A DNA stretch of 64,000 nt from Planosporangium mesophilum. GTDB lineage: Bacteria > Actinomycetota > Actinomycetes > Mycobacteriales > Micromonosporaceae. Where the stretch lies: positions 1 to 64,000 of the forward strand of contig NZ_BOON01000032.1 in NCBI RefSeq assembly GCF_016863255.1, written 5' to 3'. How positions within the stretch are numbered: the stretch's first letter is position 1; every line of letters begins with the position of its first letter. The position numbers and the translations under genes were made by a program. Under the pieces are notes generated by a model that saw only the letters and a list, made by a program, of their open reading frames with translations, did no database searches and was not told where the DNA came from. Below are positions 25,837 through 34,290 of the stretch, piece by piece.

Positions 25837-26517
25837 ATGAAGAAGGCGAGTCGCATCGGGATCGGCGGTCCGGTCGGCAGCGGGAAGACGGCGCTCATCG
25901 AGGCACTGGTGCCGCGCCTGGTGGAGCGCGGGCTGAGGATGGTCGTCGTCACCAACGACGTGGTGACCACCGAGGACGCCGCGCACGTACGGCGCACGCT
26001 CGACGGCGTCCTGGTACCGGAGCGCATCGTCGGGGTCGAGACGGGCGCCTGCCCCCACACGGCGGTGCGGGAGGACCCGAGCATGAACCTGGCCGCCGTC
26101 GAGGAGATGGAGGCTCGCTTCCCCGACACCGATGTCGTTCTGATCGAGAGCGGGGGTGACAACCTCACGCTCACGTTCAGTCCCGCGCTCGTCGACTTCT
26201 TCGTGTACGTCATCGACGTCGCCGCCGGCGACAAGATCCCGCGCAAGGACGGACCGGGCATCACCAGGTCGGACCTCCTCGTCGTCAACAAGGTCGACCT
26301 CGCGCCGTACGTGGGCGCGGACCTGGGGGTGATGGCGCGGGACGCGGCCACCCTGCGGGGGGACAGGCCGGTCGCCTTCACCAACTGCCGGACCGGGGAG
26401 GGGATCGACCGGCTGGTCGCCCTCCTCCGGCGGGACGCCCTCTTCGACCTGCCCGCTTCACCACTGCCCGCTTCACCACTGCCCGCTTCACCACTGCCCG
26501 CTTCGGACCGGACGTGA
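25837..26517 (+). CDS. ureG: Urease accessory GTPase UreG
   Basis: SIMIBI-class GTPase of 226 residues that drives nickel insertion. P-loop [17 protein letters not shown], the metal-site motif [16 protein letters not shown] (the conserved Cys-Pro-His), [13 protein letters not shown] and the guanine motif [10 protein letters not shown] are all present. The last 20 residues are a Pro-Ala-Ser repeat (four copies of PASPL or PAS) produced by a 15-base DNA repeat. This tail is not part of the normal family and is probably neutral. Confidence 0.96.
   Translation: MKKASRIGIGGPVGSGKTALIEALVPRLVERGLRMVVVTNDVVTTEDAAHVRRTLDGVLVPERIVGVETGACPHTAVREDPSMNLAAVEEMEARFPDTDVVLIESGGDNLTLTFSPALVDFFVYVIDVAAGDKIPRKDGPGITRSDLLVVNKVDLAPYVGADLGVMARDAATLRGDRPVAFTNCRTGEGIDRLVALLRRDALFDLPASPLPASPLPASPLPASDRT
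26449..26503 (+). repeat. 15-bp tandem repeat, 3.7 copies, in the ureG 3' end
   Basis: The unit ctgcccgcttcacca is repeated three times without mismatch and a fourth time partly, and adds the PASPL units to UreG. The frame is kept because the unit is 15 bases. Confidence 0.95.
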
Positions 26518-26521
26518 GCAC

Positions 26522-27424
26522 GTGACGGTGTCCGAACTGGCGCCCTATGGCGATGAGCCGGCGCAGATGCCCAGCGGGACGCCGGGCAAGAACGGTTTCC
26601 TGCGCCTCGGCTTCGCCCGCCGCGGCGCGCGGACCGCTCTGGTCACGCTCCAACGGCGCGCGCCGCTGCTGGTGCAGCAGGCGCTGTACTGGGACGAGGA
26701 GCTACCGGACCTCGCCTGCGTCGTCATCGTCGACACGGCCGGCGGGGTGGTGCAGGGGGACAGGTACGAGGTGGAGACGGAGCTGGCGGCGGGTTGCCGG
26801 GCACATGTGACGACCCAGGCCGCCACGAGGATCCAGGAGATGGACGCGAACTACGCGTCGCAGGCCCAGCGCATCGTCCTGCACGACGACGCCTACCTGG
26901 AGTACCTCCCCGAGCCGGTCATCCCGTACCGGCACAGCCGGTTTGTCGCCCGGACCAGCGTCTGTCTACCGGAGAGCGCGACCCTGCTGTACGCCGAGAT
27001 TCTCATGCCCGGGCGCAAGCACTACCGGGGCGGCGAGGTGTTCGCGTACGACCTGTACTCGTCCGGCTTGAGCGTCGACCGGCCCGGTGGCAGGGAGCTC
27101 TTCGCCGAGAAATTCCTGGTCGAACCGGCGCGCTCAAGCCCCGCTCGGCCCGGCGTGATGGGCGGCTTCCACGTGCTCGGCAACGTCCTGCTGCTCACCT
27201 CGGTCGCCGGTACCGAACGCGTACTCGCGCGGATGCCGGCGGTGGGGGAGCACGCCGACGGGTGGGCGGCCGGTGCGAGCCGGCTGCCCAACGGCGCCGG
27301 GCTCAGCTACAAGGTCCTGGGGATGGAGTCGGAGCCGGTACGGGCGACGGTGCGCGAGTTCTGGTCGACCGCCCGGCTCGCCATCATGGGCCGCCCGGCA
27401 CCGGCCCGGTTCCCGTGGCGGTGA
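26522..27424 (+). CDS. ureD: Urease accessory protein UreD (UreH)
   Basis: UreD of 300 residues with GTG start, five bases after ureG. It is the scaffold of the UreDFG complex, which gates nickel delivery to apo-urease. Family landmarks: VVIVDTAGGVVQGDRYEVET, AHVTTQAATRIQ, LEYLPEPVIPYRHSRF and the C-terminal LSYKVLGMESEPVRATVREFW. The position at the end of the cluster is typical for actinobacteria. Its stop lies in a 17-base tandem repeat. Confidence 0.95.
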   Translation: MTVSELAPYGDEPAQMPSGTPGKNGFLRLGFARRGARTALVTLQRRAPLLVQQALYWDEELPDLACVVIVDTAGGVVQGDRYEVETELAAGCRAHVTTQAATRIQEMDANYASQAQRIVLHDDAYLEYLPEPVIPYRHSRFVARTSVCLPESATLLYAEILMPGRKHYRGGEVFAYDLYSSGLSVDRPGGRELFAEKFLVEPARSSPARPGVMGGFHVLGNVLLLTSVAGTERVLARMPAVGEHADGWAAGASRLPNGAGLSYKVLGMESEPVRATVREFWSTARLAIMGRPAPARFPWR

Positions 27425-27468
27425 GGGAGACAGTGCGGTGAGGGAGACAGTGCGGTGAGGGAGACAGG
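27421..27468. repeat. 17-bp tandem repeat, 2.8 copies, on the ureD stop
   Basis: The unit gtgagggagacagtgcg occurs twice plus 13 bases of a third. The first copy holds the ureD stop codon (TGA at 27422-27424). Confidence 0.95.
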
Positions 27469-27482
27469 AGGCGCTGAACGCG

Positions 27483-28532
27483 ATGGAGATCCGAGAATCG
27501 TGGCGGCGTGCGGCCGACCGCCACCCGCTGGCCCGCTTCGTCGACCTGAACCTGCGCGGAGCGTCCCAGGTGTTTCTCCAGAACAATCCGCTGACGGGCC
27601 TGATCATCCTCGTCGCCGTGTGCTGGGGCGCGATCGCCGGCCGGGTTCCGCAGGCCGCGATCGGCGCGATTCTCGGGCTGGTGCTCGGCACGGTCACGGC
27701 GATGCTGCTCAGGGTGCCGCGCGAGCCCCTCCGTGACGGTCTCTACGGATTCAACCCGCTGCTGACCGGCCTCGCGGTTCCGATCTTCCTGCGACCGACT
27801 CCGATGATGTGGGTGTACCTCGTCATCGGCGTCGCGGCCACCACGGTGGTGACGCTGGCGGTGGGCAACGTGCTGCGGACCTGGGACGTACCGCCGCTCA
27901 CCTTCCCGTTCGTCCTGACGACGTGGCTCCTGCTACTGGGCGCGTACCAGTTCGCCAGGATCACGAGCGGCGCGCTCGGCCCACCGACGCTGCCGCACGG
28001 CGTCGACCCGAGGGCCGCCCAGGTACACGTGACCGGAGCCTTCCTGACGCCCAGTCTGCTCAAGGACGTCTCGGAGGTCTTCCTGCTCGCCAACTGGGTC
28101 ACCGGTGTGCTCATCCTGGTCGCGCTGGCGGTGAACTCGCTCTGGGCGGCAGCCGTCGCCGTCGCGGGCGCCGTGGTCAGTACCCTCGTCGCGCTGGTGT
28201 TCGGCACCTCCGGGCAGGCCGTCGCGGTGGGCTTGTACGGGTTCAGCGCGGTCCTGACCGCCGTCGCGCTGGGCTGCGTCTTCTACCGCCCGACCTGGCG
28301 GGTAGCGCTGTACACGCTGCTCGGCGTCGTCGTCACGGTCGTCATTCACGCGGCGCTCAACACCGCGCTGTCGCCGCTGGGTATCCCCGCGCTCACCGCG
28401 CCGTTCGTCTTCGCGACCTGGCTGTTCCTGCTGCCCAAGCGTGATCTGGCGCCGACGACGCACCGTGAACTGCCCGAACACGACATCGTCGACCCCCGCG
28501 TCGTCGACGAGCGCCGGGGACGACCATCCTAA
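27483..28532 (+). CDS. Urea transporter (UT family)
   Basis: Integral membrane urea channel of 349 residues, with ten or so hydrophobic segments arranged as two homologous halves. The repeated family motifs are GLYGFNPLLTGLAVP in the first half and GLYGFSAVLTAVALG in the second, each followed by a PFVxxTW motif (FPFVLTTWL and APFVFATWL). It should admit urea passively, feeding the urease encoded just upstream. The gene starts 58 bases after ureD and is probably in the same transcript. The gap of 8 bases to the convergent oxidase gene leaves almost no terminator space. Confidence 0.92.
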   Translation: MEIRESWRRAADRHPLARFVDLNLRGASQVFLQNNPLTGLIILVAVCWGAIAGRVPQAAIGAILGLVLGTVTAMLLRVPREPLRDGLYGFNPLLTGLAVPIFLRPTPMMWVYLVIGVAATTVVTLAVGNVLRTWDVPPLTFPFVLTTWLLLLGAYQFARITSGALGPPTLPHGVDPRAAQVHVTGAFLTPSLLKDVSEVFLLANWVTGVLILVALAVNSLWAAAVAVAGAVVSTLVALVFGTSGQAVAVGLYGFSAVLTAVALGCVFYRPTWRVALYTLLGVVVTVVIHAALNTALSPLGIPALTAPFVFATWLFLLPKRDLAPTTHRELPEHDIVDPRVVDERRGRPS

Positions 28533-28540
28533 GTGTACGG

Positions 28541-30283
28541 TCAGGGCCTCGGCACGTTCCTGATGTTGGCGCGCGCCATGTCCAGGGCGGCGTCGACGTC
28601 CCCGGAGAGAACGATCTTGCTGAAGGCCAGCCCGAACCCCTTGACCTGCTCGGCGGTGATCTTCGGCGGCATGGAGAGGGCGTTCGGGTCGGTGACCACG
28701 TCGACGAGGGCCGGGCCGGGGGTGGCCAGAGCCTCGCGTAGCCCGTCGCGTACGTCGCCGGGGTCCTCGATCCGGATGCCGGTCGCGCCGGCAGCCCTCG
28801 CGATCGCGGCGAAGTCGGGGTTCGTCAGCCTGGTCTGGTACGGCTGCAGGCCGGAGACGAGCATCTCGAGCTCGACCATGCCCCACGAGCCGTTGTCGAA
28901 CAGCGCGATCTTCACCGGCAGGTCGTACTGGAGCAGGGTGAGGAAGTCGCCCATCAGCATCGTGAACCCGCCGTCGCCGCTCATCGAGATGACCTGCCGG
29001 TGGCGGTCGGTCAGTTGCGCTCCGATGGCGTGGGGCAGGGCGTTGGCCATGGTGCCGTGGTTGAACGAGCCGATGATGCGGCGGGCCCGGCGCGGGTAGA
29101 TGTGGCGGGCGGCCCAGACCGTACACATTCCGGTGTCGACGGTGAAGACAGCGTCGTCGTCGGCGAGTTCGTCGAGGGCGCCGGCCACCTGCTCCGGGTG
29201 GATCGGCCGGCGACCGTCCACGCCCCGGGTGTACACGTTGACCCGGTCCACCAGCTGCCGGTTGCGGCGCAGCATCCGGTCCAGGAACGAGCGGTCGTTC
29301 TTCTCCGCGACCCGGGGCAGCAGCGCGGCGAGCGTCTCCCTGACGTCGCCCCAGACGCCGAGGTCCAGGCGCGAGCGGCGGCCCAGCCGCTCCCGTGCCA
29401 GGTCGACCTGCACGATCCTCGGCTCGGTCGGCATGAACTGCACGTACGGGAAGTCCGTGCCCAGCAGCACGAGCAGGTCGCACCCGTACATGGCGTCGTG
29501 GCAGGCGCCGTATCCGAGCAGCCCGCTCATCCCGACGTCGTACGGGTTGTCGGCCTGGATCCACTCCTTGCCGCGCAGCGAGTGCCCGACGGGGGCCTTG
29601 AGCTTCTCGGCGAGGGCGAGCACCTCGTCGCGGGCGCCGGCAACCCCCCGGCCGCAGAACAGCGTCACGCGCCGGGCCCGGTCGACCAGGCCGGCGAACT
29701 CGTCGAGCACCTCCTCGGACGGGCGCGCCGCCGGCCGCTGGGCGAGCCGGTACGTGTGCTCCAGGTACTCGCCGCTGGCCTCCTTGCCGGCAATGTCTCC
29801 GGGCATCGCGACGACGGAGACGCCCCCCCGGCCGATGCTCTCCTGTACCGCGATCTGGGCGACCCGCGGCACCTGCTCGGTGTGGGTCACGACTCCGCAG
29901 TAGTAGCTGCAGTCCGCGAACAGCAGGGTCGGGTTCGTCTCCTGGAAGTACCCGGTGCCGAGCTCCGTGCTGGGGATGTGCGAGGCCAGGGCGATGACCG
30001 GCGCCATGCTCCGGTGCGCGTCGTACAGGCCGTTGACGAGATGGACGTGGCCGGGGCCGGCACTCCCGGCGCAGCAGCCGAGCCCGGTGGTGATCTGGGC
30101 CTCCGCCGCGGCCGCGAACGCGCCGGTCTCCTCGTGACGGACCGAGATCCAGTCGATGCCGGAGTGCCGGCGAACCGAGTCGACGACGGGGTTGAGGCTG
30201 TCACCCACGACCCCGTACATCCTGCGTACGCCCGCGGCGAGCAGAATCTCGATGAACTGGTCGGCTACGGTGCGTCTGGCCAT
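28541..30283 (-). CDS. poxB: Pyruvate oxidase/dehydrogenase (quinone), ThDP-dependent
   Basis: Thiamine-diphosphate enzyme of 580 residues that resembles PoxB, which oxidises pyruvate to acetate and CO2 and passes electrons to quinone. The N-terminal domain carries the catalytic Glu in SVRHEETGAFAA, the middle domain binds FAD, and the C-terminal domain has the ThDP motif MSGDGGFTMLMGDF ... ALFDNGSWGM. ATG at 30283 gives the usual MARRTVADQF start; a long upstream frame is non-coding in composition. The C-terminus is short, and a membrane-binding tail is not obvious. Other ThDP oxidases are possible. Confidence 0.88.
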   Translation of the reverse strand: MARRTVADQFIEILLAAGVRRMYGVVGDSLNPVVDSVRRHSGIDWISVRHEETGAFAAAAEAQITTGLGCCAGSAGPGHVHLVNGLYDAHRSMAPVIALASHIPSTELGTGYFQETNPTLLFADCSYYCGVVTHTEQVPRVAQIAVQESIGRGGVSVVAMPGDIAGKEASGEYLEHTYRLAQRPAARPSEEVLDEFAGLVDRARRVTLFCGRGVAGARDEVLALAEKLKAPVGHSLRGKEWIQADNPYDVGMSGLLGYGACHDAMYGCDLLVLLGTDFPYVQFMPTEPRIVQVDLARERLGRRSRLDLGVWGDVRETLAALLPRVAEKNDRSFLDRMLRRNRQLVDRVNVYTRGVDGRRPIHPEQVAGALDELADDDAVFTVDTGMCTVWAARHIYPRRARRIIGSFNHGTMANALPHAIGAQLTDRHRQVISMSGDGGFTMLMGDFLTLLQYDLPVKIALFDNGSWGMVELEMLVSGLQPYQTRLTNPDFAAIARAAGATGIRIEDPGDVRDGLREALATPGPALVDVVTDPNALSMPPKITAEQVKGFGLAFSKIVLSGDVDAALDMARANIRNVPRP

Positions 30284-30398
30284 GACGACCACCCTCGGTT
30301 GCTCGTCTCCGCACCCTTCCCGGCGCGATCTCATGTAACCCCGGCCGGGCGGCCTGGTCTGCGGCCCCTTGGTTATGAAGATCTCTCGCGTGTTGGCT

Positions 30399-30821
30399 TC
30401 ACCCGACGGGGCCCAGATAGACCCAGGCGCCGGCGTCACGTACGAAGCGGCTGCGCTCGTGCTGTACACCCCGATGTCCATGCACGCTGTAGTGGGCGCG
30501 GAACTCGACGGTTCCTTCGGTGTCCAGGAGTCCGCCGCCGGTCGCGCCGAGGACGTCCAGTCGTGACCATCGCTGCTGCACGTCGAGCCGGATGCGGGGC
30601 GGTCTGGTTGTCGGATGCCAGGTCCGGAGCAGGTACGCCGCATCGTTGACGGCGAACGCGCTGAAGCGGGAGCGCATGAGCGACTCCGCCGTGGGCGCGG
30701 TGGCCTGCCCCCGGTGGAAGCGTCCGCAGCAGTCACCGTAGGGCTGGCCGAGGCCGCAAGGACACGGGGCGGTTGGTGTCGTATCGGTTGCTGCCCTACG
30801 GGGCGGGGTGCGTCTGGCCAC
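30399..30821 (-). CDS. YchJ/UPF0225-family protein with SEC-C zinc motif
   Basis: Protein of 140 residues. The N-terminus carries the SEC-C-type zinc motif [18 protein letters not shown], followed by the YchJ domain start [20 protein letters not shown] and the segment TWHPTTRP. The fold resembles NTF2. Function is unknown. The first 50 residues have a diverged second copy at 34015-34173, so part of this gene was once duplicated. Confidence 0.88.
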   Translation of the reverse strand: MARRTPPRRAATDTTPTAPCPCGLGQPYGDCCGRFHRGQATAPTAESLMRSRFSAFAVNDAAYLLRTWHPTTRPPRIRLDVQQRWSRLDVLGATGGGLLDTEGTVEFRAHYSVHGHRGVQHERSRFVRDAGAWVYLGPVG

Positions 30822-30847
30822 TCCTCATTGTGACCAACCGGGTGCCG

Positions 30848-30893
30848 CTGTTTCGGGCCGGCTCATGAAACTGTTTCGGGCCGGCTCATGAAA
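30848..30893. repeat. Perfect 23-bp tandem duplication on a stop codon
   Basis: Two identical copies of a 23-base unit starting ctgtttcgggccggctc. The second copy contains the stop codon (30886-30888) of the decayed methyltransferase gene. Confidence 0.97.
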
Positions 30894-31374
30894 CGCGCCC
30901 GAGCGTGAGGTACGCGAAGCCCATGACGTCGCGGTGGCCGCGCAGCCAGATGTTGCGCTGCGCGTCGAGCTTGGCCCGCAGTTCGTCGGCCTCGGGATGG
31001 TCGCCGTGGGACAGCAGCCACTCCTCCACGTCGGCCACCATCCCGGATTCGAACTCCTCCCCATTCGCCACGGGTGGCGGTCTCGATCCGCAGGGGCCGG
31101 AACCCGGCGGCACCCGGTCGGACGACTCCCGTGCGGCCGCGTTGGTGCGTCCCCGCGCCACATCAGGACCGTGGATCTCGACTCCGACGCCGCGCGCGCC
31201 CGGGCAGGCGGCCAAGATGCGCAGCAGCAGTTCACCCCAGCCGCAGCCGAGGTCGATCACTGTAGACGGCTTCAGGGCGGCCAGATCAGCGACGAGCCGA
31301 TCCGCCCGTTCAGCCGGAAGGGGCGCCGCGAAGTCGAGGCGGGAACCCGTACCAAGAGTGGGTGCATCAGTCAC
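30886..31374 (-). pseudogene. SAM-dependent methyltransferase with internal deletion
   Basis: Open frame of 162 codons, but the family needs about 250. The N-terminal SAM-binding motif is intact (STVIDLGCGWGELLLRI and GVEIHGPDVARG). The C-terminal helices EEFESGMVADVEEWLLSHGD and RNIWLRGHRDVMGFAYLTLG are intact too. The central sheet and substrate region are missing. Around the join, a second frame reads AGFRPLRIETATRGEW, the natural sequence before EEFESG, so the segment between was shifted: a large deletion put it out of frame and one extra G near 31064 put it back. The open frame is therefore an accident of two lesions, and the product is very unlikely to be active. Confidence 0.7.
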
Positions 31375-31426
31375 CGGCCGGACCCTAGTAACCGGCGTCG
31401 ATCATGGCTAATGGTTTTGGGTGAAC

Positions 31427-32404
31427 TCAGACCGCGGCAAGCGCCTTGTTGATGTTCCACTCGGCCAGGCCGAGCATCCAATCACGATCCGGGAAGTCGG
31501 TGTCCGCGATGCGCAGCGGGCCTTCGATCAGCGAAAGCACCTGCGCGTACTGGTAGAGCGCCAGCCGGTCGGCGTCCAGGTCGACCGGCCGCAGCGCCGG
31601 GTACGCGTCGCCGAAGCGCATCTGCAGCCACGCGTGGTCCCACTCGACGTCGAAGTGGGTCAACCCCTCAAAGTCGATCATCACGGGCTCGCCGCCCGGC
31701 GTGACCAGCACGTGGTCCGGGCCGAGTTCGCCGTGCACCAGCCCGTATGTTGCCCGCGGCGTGATCGCGGCGCCAAGGTCTCGGACGTGCGCGACGATCC
31801 GGTGGTACGCATCGGCCAACCGGGCGTCGCGGGCCGCCGCTGCGTCGAGGTGGCTCAGTGCTCGGTTCACGATGATGTCCTCGGTGCGTCGAGTCTGGGA
31901 TGCCTCGCCGCGAGCGATGAGCGCGAGCTTGCCGTAGTGCGGGCCGGTCGCGGTGAGCATTCGGCGCAAGGTGTCGCCGAGCGCGGACAGCGGCGCGGCG
32001 GCCGCGACCGGGTCGCGCTCCATCAACGCCTCCAGCCGCAGCGCGCCGGCGTCCTCCACCAGCGCGATGTCCGCGCCGAGGTACCGGCCGTCGCGGTCCA
32101 GCATGAACAGTCGCGGGATACGCACGCCTGCGGCAGTAAGCGCCGCATGGCTCACAGCGAAGAGTTCCGCACCGCAGGCGTCGGTGAAGGGGTCGTCCGT
32201 GACCGTAGGCGACGGTGGCCAGTAGTTTTCGCCCGCCGCCCACACGTACAGAATCGCGGTAGTCGCGTCGTCGAGCCTGAGCCGATAGACGCCCTTCTTG
32301 GTGCCGCCGGTGAGTCGATCCAGCGCGGTGAGCCGCCGGTCAGCGCCGAACTGCTCGGCCACGAAGTCGTGCAAGTCACCCGGCTGCAGGAATACACGGG
32401 TCAT
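31427..32404 (-). CDS. Aminoglycoside phosphotransferase-family kinase-like protein
   Basis: Protein of 325 residues with an APH/choline-kinase fold. N-lobe: RLTGGTKKGVYRLRLDDATTAILYVW, with the ATP-binding lysine replaced by context that is hard to place. C-lobe: YGLVHGELGPDHVLV and EPVMIDFEGLTHFDVEWDHAWL. The catalytic loop, normally HGDxxxxN, reads HGE and has H where Asn is usual, while the metal-binding DFE is kept. Activity may be altered or lost. The N-terminus is defined by ATG at 32404. Substrate unknown; an antibiotic-resistance role is not supported by context. Confidence 0.78.
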   Translation of the reverse strand: MTRVFLQPGDLHDFVAEQFGADRRLTALDRLTGGTKKGVYRLRLDDATTAILYVWAAGENYWPPSPTVTDDPFTDACGAELFAVSHAALTAAGVRIPRLFMLDRDGRYLGADIALVEDAGALRLEALMERDPVAAAAPLSALGDTLRRMLTATGPHYGKLALIARGEASQTRRTEDIIVNRALSHLDAAAARDARLADAYHRIVAHVRDLGAAITPRATYGLVHGELGPDHVLVTPGGEPVMIDFEGLTHFDVEWDHAWLQMRFGDAYPALRPVDLDADRLALYQYAQVLSLIEGPLRIADTDFPDRDWMLGLAEWNINKALAAV

Positions 32405-32551
32405 GATCGCCTCCCCGTCATTTCGATCCCCGACATGCTGCCCGGCGGGGTGGAGTCCGGCAATCAAGTTGGGCTGATCTACCTCTGCCTAGGGGGTCAC
32501 CGTAAACCCACCCACAGAAAGCCGACGAGTAGCACAGACGTTCGAGAGAAC

Positions 32552-32570
32552 TGTCGTACCCGCGCTCTAT
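32552..32570 (+). promoter_or_regulatory. DNA-damage (RecA-NDp/PafBC-type) promoter, leaderless
   Basis: TGTC at 32552-32555 and CTCTAT at 32565-32570 are nine bases apart, the same spacing as in the mycobacterial LexA-independent RecA promoter motif (TTGTCAGTGGCTGTCTCTAGTG). The GTG start of the HNH gene lies nine bases after the -10-like element, so the transcript would begin at or next to the start codon. Genes of the DUF222/13E12 family are known members of this regulon in mycobacteria. Confidence 0.6.
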
Positions 32571-32579
32571 TTTGGACGC

Positions 32580-33830
32580 GTGGATGAGCGGTTGGCCGGG
32601 CTGAGCCGGGTGCTCAAGGAGCACCTGGAGTCGGTGCCGTTCATCTGCTCGCCGTCGGCGGTGGTCGAGCAGTTGGACCAGGTGCACGTCATCGTCCAGC
32701 AGGTGGCGGCGTTGCAGCTGGCGCTGGTCCGGCAGGCCGACGCGCTCGGCGTCGCCGCCGTTCAGGGTGCGACGAGCACGGTGGCGTGGCTGGCCGACCG
32801 GTACCGGGTGCGTCCGGGTACCGCCACCGCCCAGGTCGGGCTGGCGCGGGTGCTGGATGCGGATTGCCCGGTCACCGCGGCGGCGCTGGCCGAGGGTCGG
32901 GTGAATGTCGAGCAGGCGCGGGTGATCGCCGATGCGGTGGCCGCCGTGCCGGTGGAGTTCCGGGAGCGGGCGGACAAGCGGCTGGCCGGGGACGCGGCCG
33001 AGTTCGGGCCGAAGCAGTTGAAGGCCCTGGGCGGGCGGATCCTGGAGATGGTCGCGCCGGAGGAGGCCGAGGCCCGCGAGCTGGCGGCGCTGGAGCGCGC
33101 CGAGGAGCGGGCGTATGTCGGGCGGGAGTTGCGGCTGTCGGACGTGGCGGGTGAGGCGCGGGTGCGGGTGACCGGCTGGCTGGACCGGGCGGCCGCCGCG
33201 GTCGTGACCGCGGCGCTGGATCCGCTGTGCGCGCCGCGTGGTGGCGGGGCCGGGGACGTGCGGACGCCGGGGCAGCGGCGCGCCGACGCCTTGGTCGAGG
33301 TGTGCCGGCTGGCTGCGGCGTGTACCGAGCTGCCCGCCAACGGCGGCGACCGGCCCCAGGTGGTGATCACCGTCGGCTTCGACACCCTGCGCGACCGGCT
33401 GGGCTCGGCGATGCTCGACGACGGCCACCTGGTGTCGGCGACGGCGGCCCGGCGGCTGGCCTGCGACGCGGCGCTCCTGCCGGCGGTCCTCGGCAGCGAC
33501 AGCCAGGTCCTCGACGTCGGCCGCCAGCAGCGGCTGTTCACCGCCTCGTTGCGCCGGGCCCTCGTGCTGCGGGACCAGGGCTGCGCGTTCCCGGGATGCG
33601 ATCGTCCGGCCCGCTGGTGCGACGGACATCATGTGATGCACTGGGCAGACGGCGGAACGACGGCGCTCGACAACGCGGTCCTACTCTGTGGGCATCACCA
33701 TCGGCTCATCCACCACGGCGACTGGCGGGTGCGGATCAACCCCGGCGACGGGTTCCCCGACTTCATCCCGCCCGCCTACCTCGACCCCGAGCAGAAACCC
33801 CGGCGCAACCGCTACCACCGACGCGAGTGA
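32580..33830 (+). CDS. DUF222 / HNH endonuclease-family protein (13E12-like)
   Basis: Protein of 416 residues with an N-terminal helical DUF222 region (about 20-300) and a C-terminal HNH nuclease domain. The domain reads [21 protein letters not shown], then [23 protein letters not shown], with all zinc Cys and the HH..N..H active site. The GTG start is chosen because a DNA-damage-type promoter ends nine bases before it, which implies a leaderless mRNA. Members of this family are abundant and repetitive in actinobacteria; their role is unclear, probably in DNA repair or as selfish genes. Confidence 0.88.
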   Translation: MDERLAGLSRVLKEHLESVPFICSPSAVVEQLDQVHVIVQQVAALQLALVRQADALGVAAVQGATSTVAWLADRYRVRPGTATAQVGLARVLDADCPVTAAALAEGRVNVEQARVIADAVAAVPVEFRERADKRLAGDAAEFGPKQLKALGGRILEMVAPEEAEARELAALERAEERAYVGRELRLSDVAGEARVRVTGWLDRAAAAVVTAALDPLCAPRGGGAGDVRTPGQRRADALVEVCRLAAACTELPANGGDRPQVVITVGFDTLRDRLGSAMLDDGHLVSATAARRLACDAALLPAVLGSDSQVLDVGRQQRLFTASLRRALVLRDQGCAFPGCDRPARWCDGHHVMHWADGGTTALDNAVLLCGHHHRLIHHGDWRVRINPGDGFPDFIPPAYLDPEQKPRRNRYHRRE

Positions 33831-33910
33831 GCAGCGAACCGGCGCCGGCCACGCGGGTCCAGACCAGGCGCCCGGCGATACCGCACGGCCGAGCGGCATC
33901 ACTGTCGCGA

Positions 33911-33996
33911 AAACGCTCTGATTGGCCGTAATGCTCTGTGTCGCTAACGCTCTGTGTCGCTAACGCTCTGTGTCCGTAACGCTCTGATTGGCCATA
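33911..33996. repeat. Imperfect tandem repeats of about 17 bp after the HNH gene
   Basis: Units such as gctctgtgtcgctaac are repeated about three times and flanked on both sides by gctctgattggcc. They lie between the HNH gene and the truncated YchJ copy, at the point where the YchJ similarity stops. Confidence 0.85.
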
Positions 33997-34014
33997 ACCG
34001 ACCGGCCAATGTGG

Positions 34015-34173
34015 ACCGCTGAAGCGGGAGCGCATGAGTGACTCCGCCGTCGGTGCCGTGGCCTGCCCCCGGTGAAGAGGCCCACAGCACTCACCGTAGG
34101 GCTGGCCGAGCCCGCAGGGGCAGGGTGAGGTCGGGTCTGCTGCTGCCGTCCGAGGTGGGGTGCGTCTGGCCAC
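34015..34173 (-). pseudogene. Truncated second copy of the YchJ-family gene
   Basis: The first 52 codons repeat the YchJ-family gene at 30399-30821: [20 protein letters not shown], the SEC-C site [11 protein letters not shown], then [19 protein letters not shown]. Similarity, including about 15 bases before the ATG, ends abruptly and is followed by the short tandem repeats. The frame runs on to 33763 but the rest is unrelated and repetitive. The two copies differ at many bases, so the duplication is not recent. Confidence 0.8.
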
Positions 34174-34290
34174 TCCTCACTGTGACCGGTCGGCCCTCTC
34201 CTCCTGAGGGGATGGGTGCGCGGCACCGGCCTCGTGCTCCGGACCATCCTCCTCGGGCACCCGCGGTGGCCGGATCATAGGCTCGCAGGT

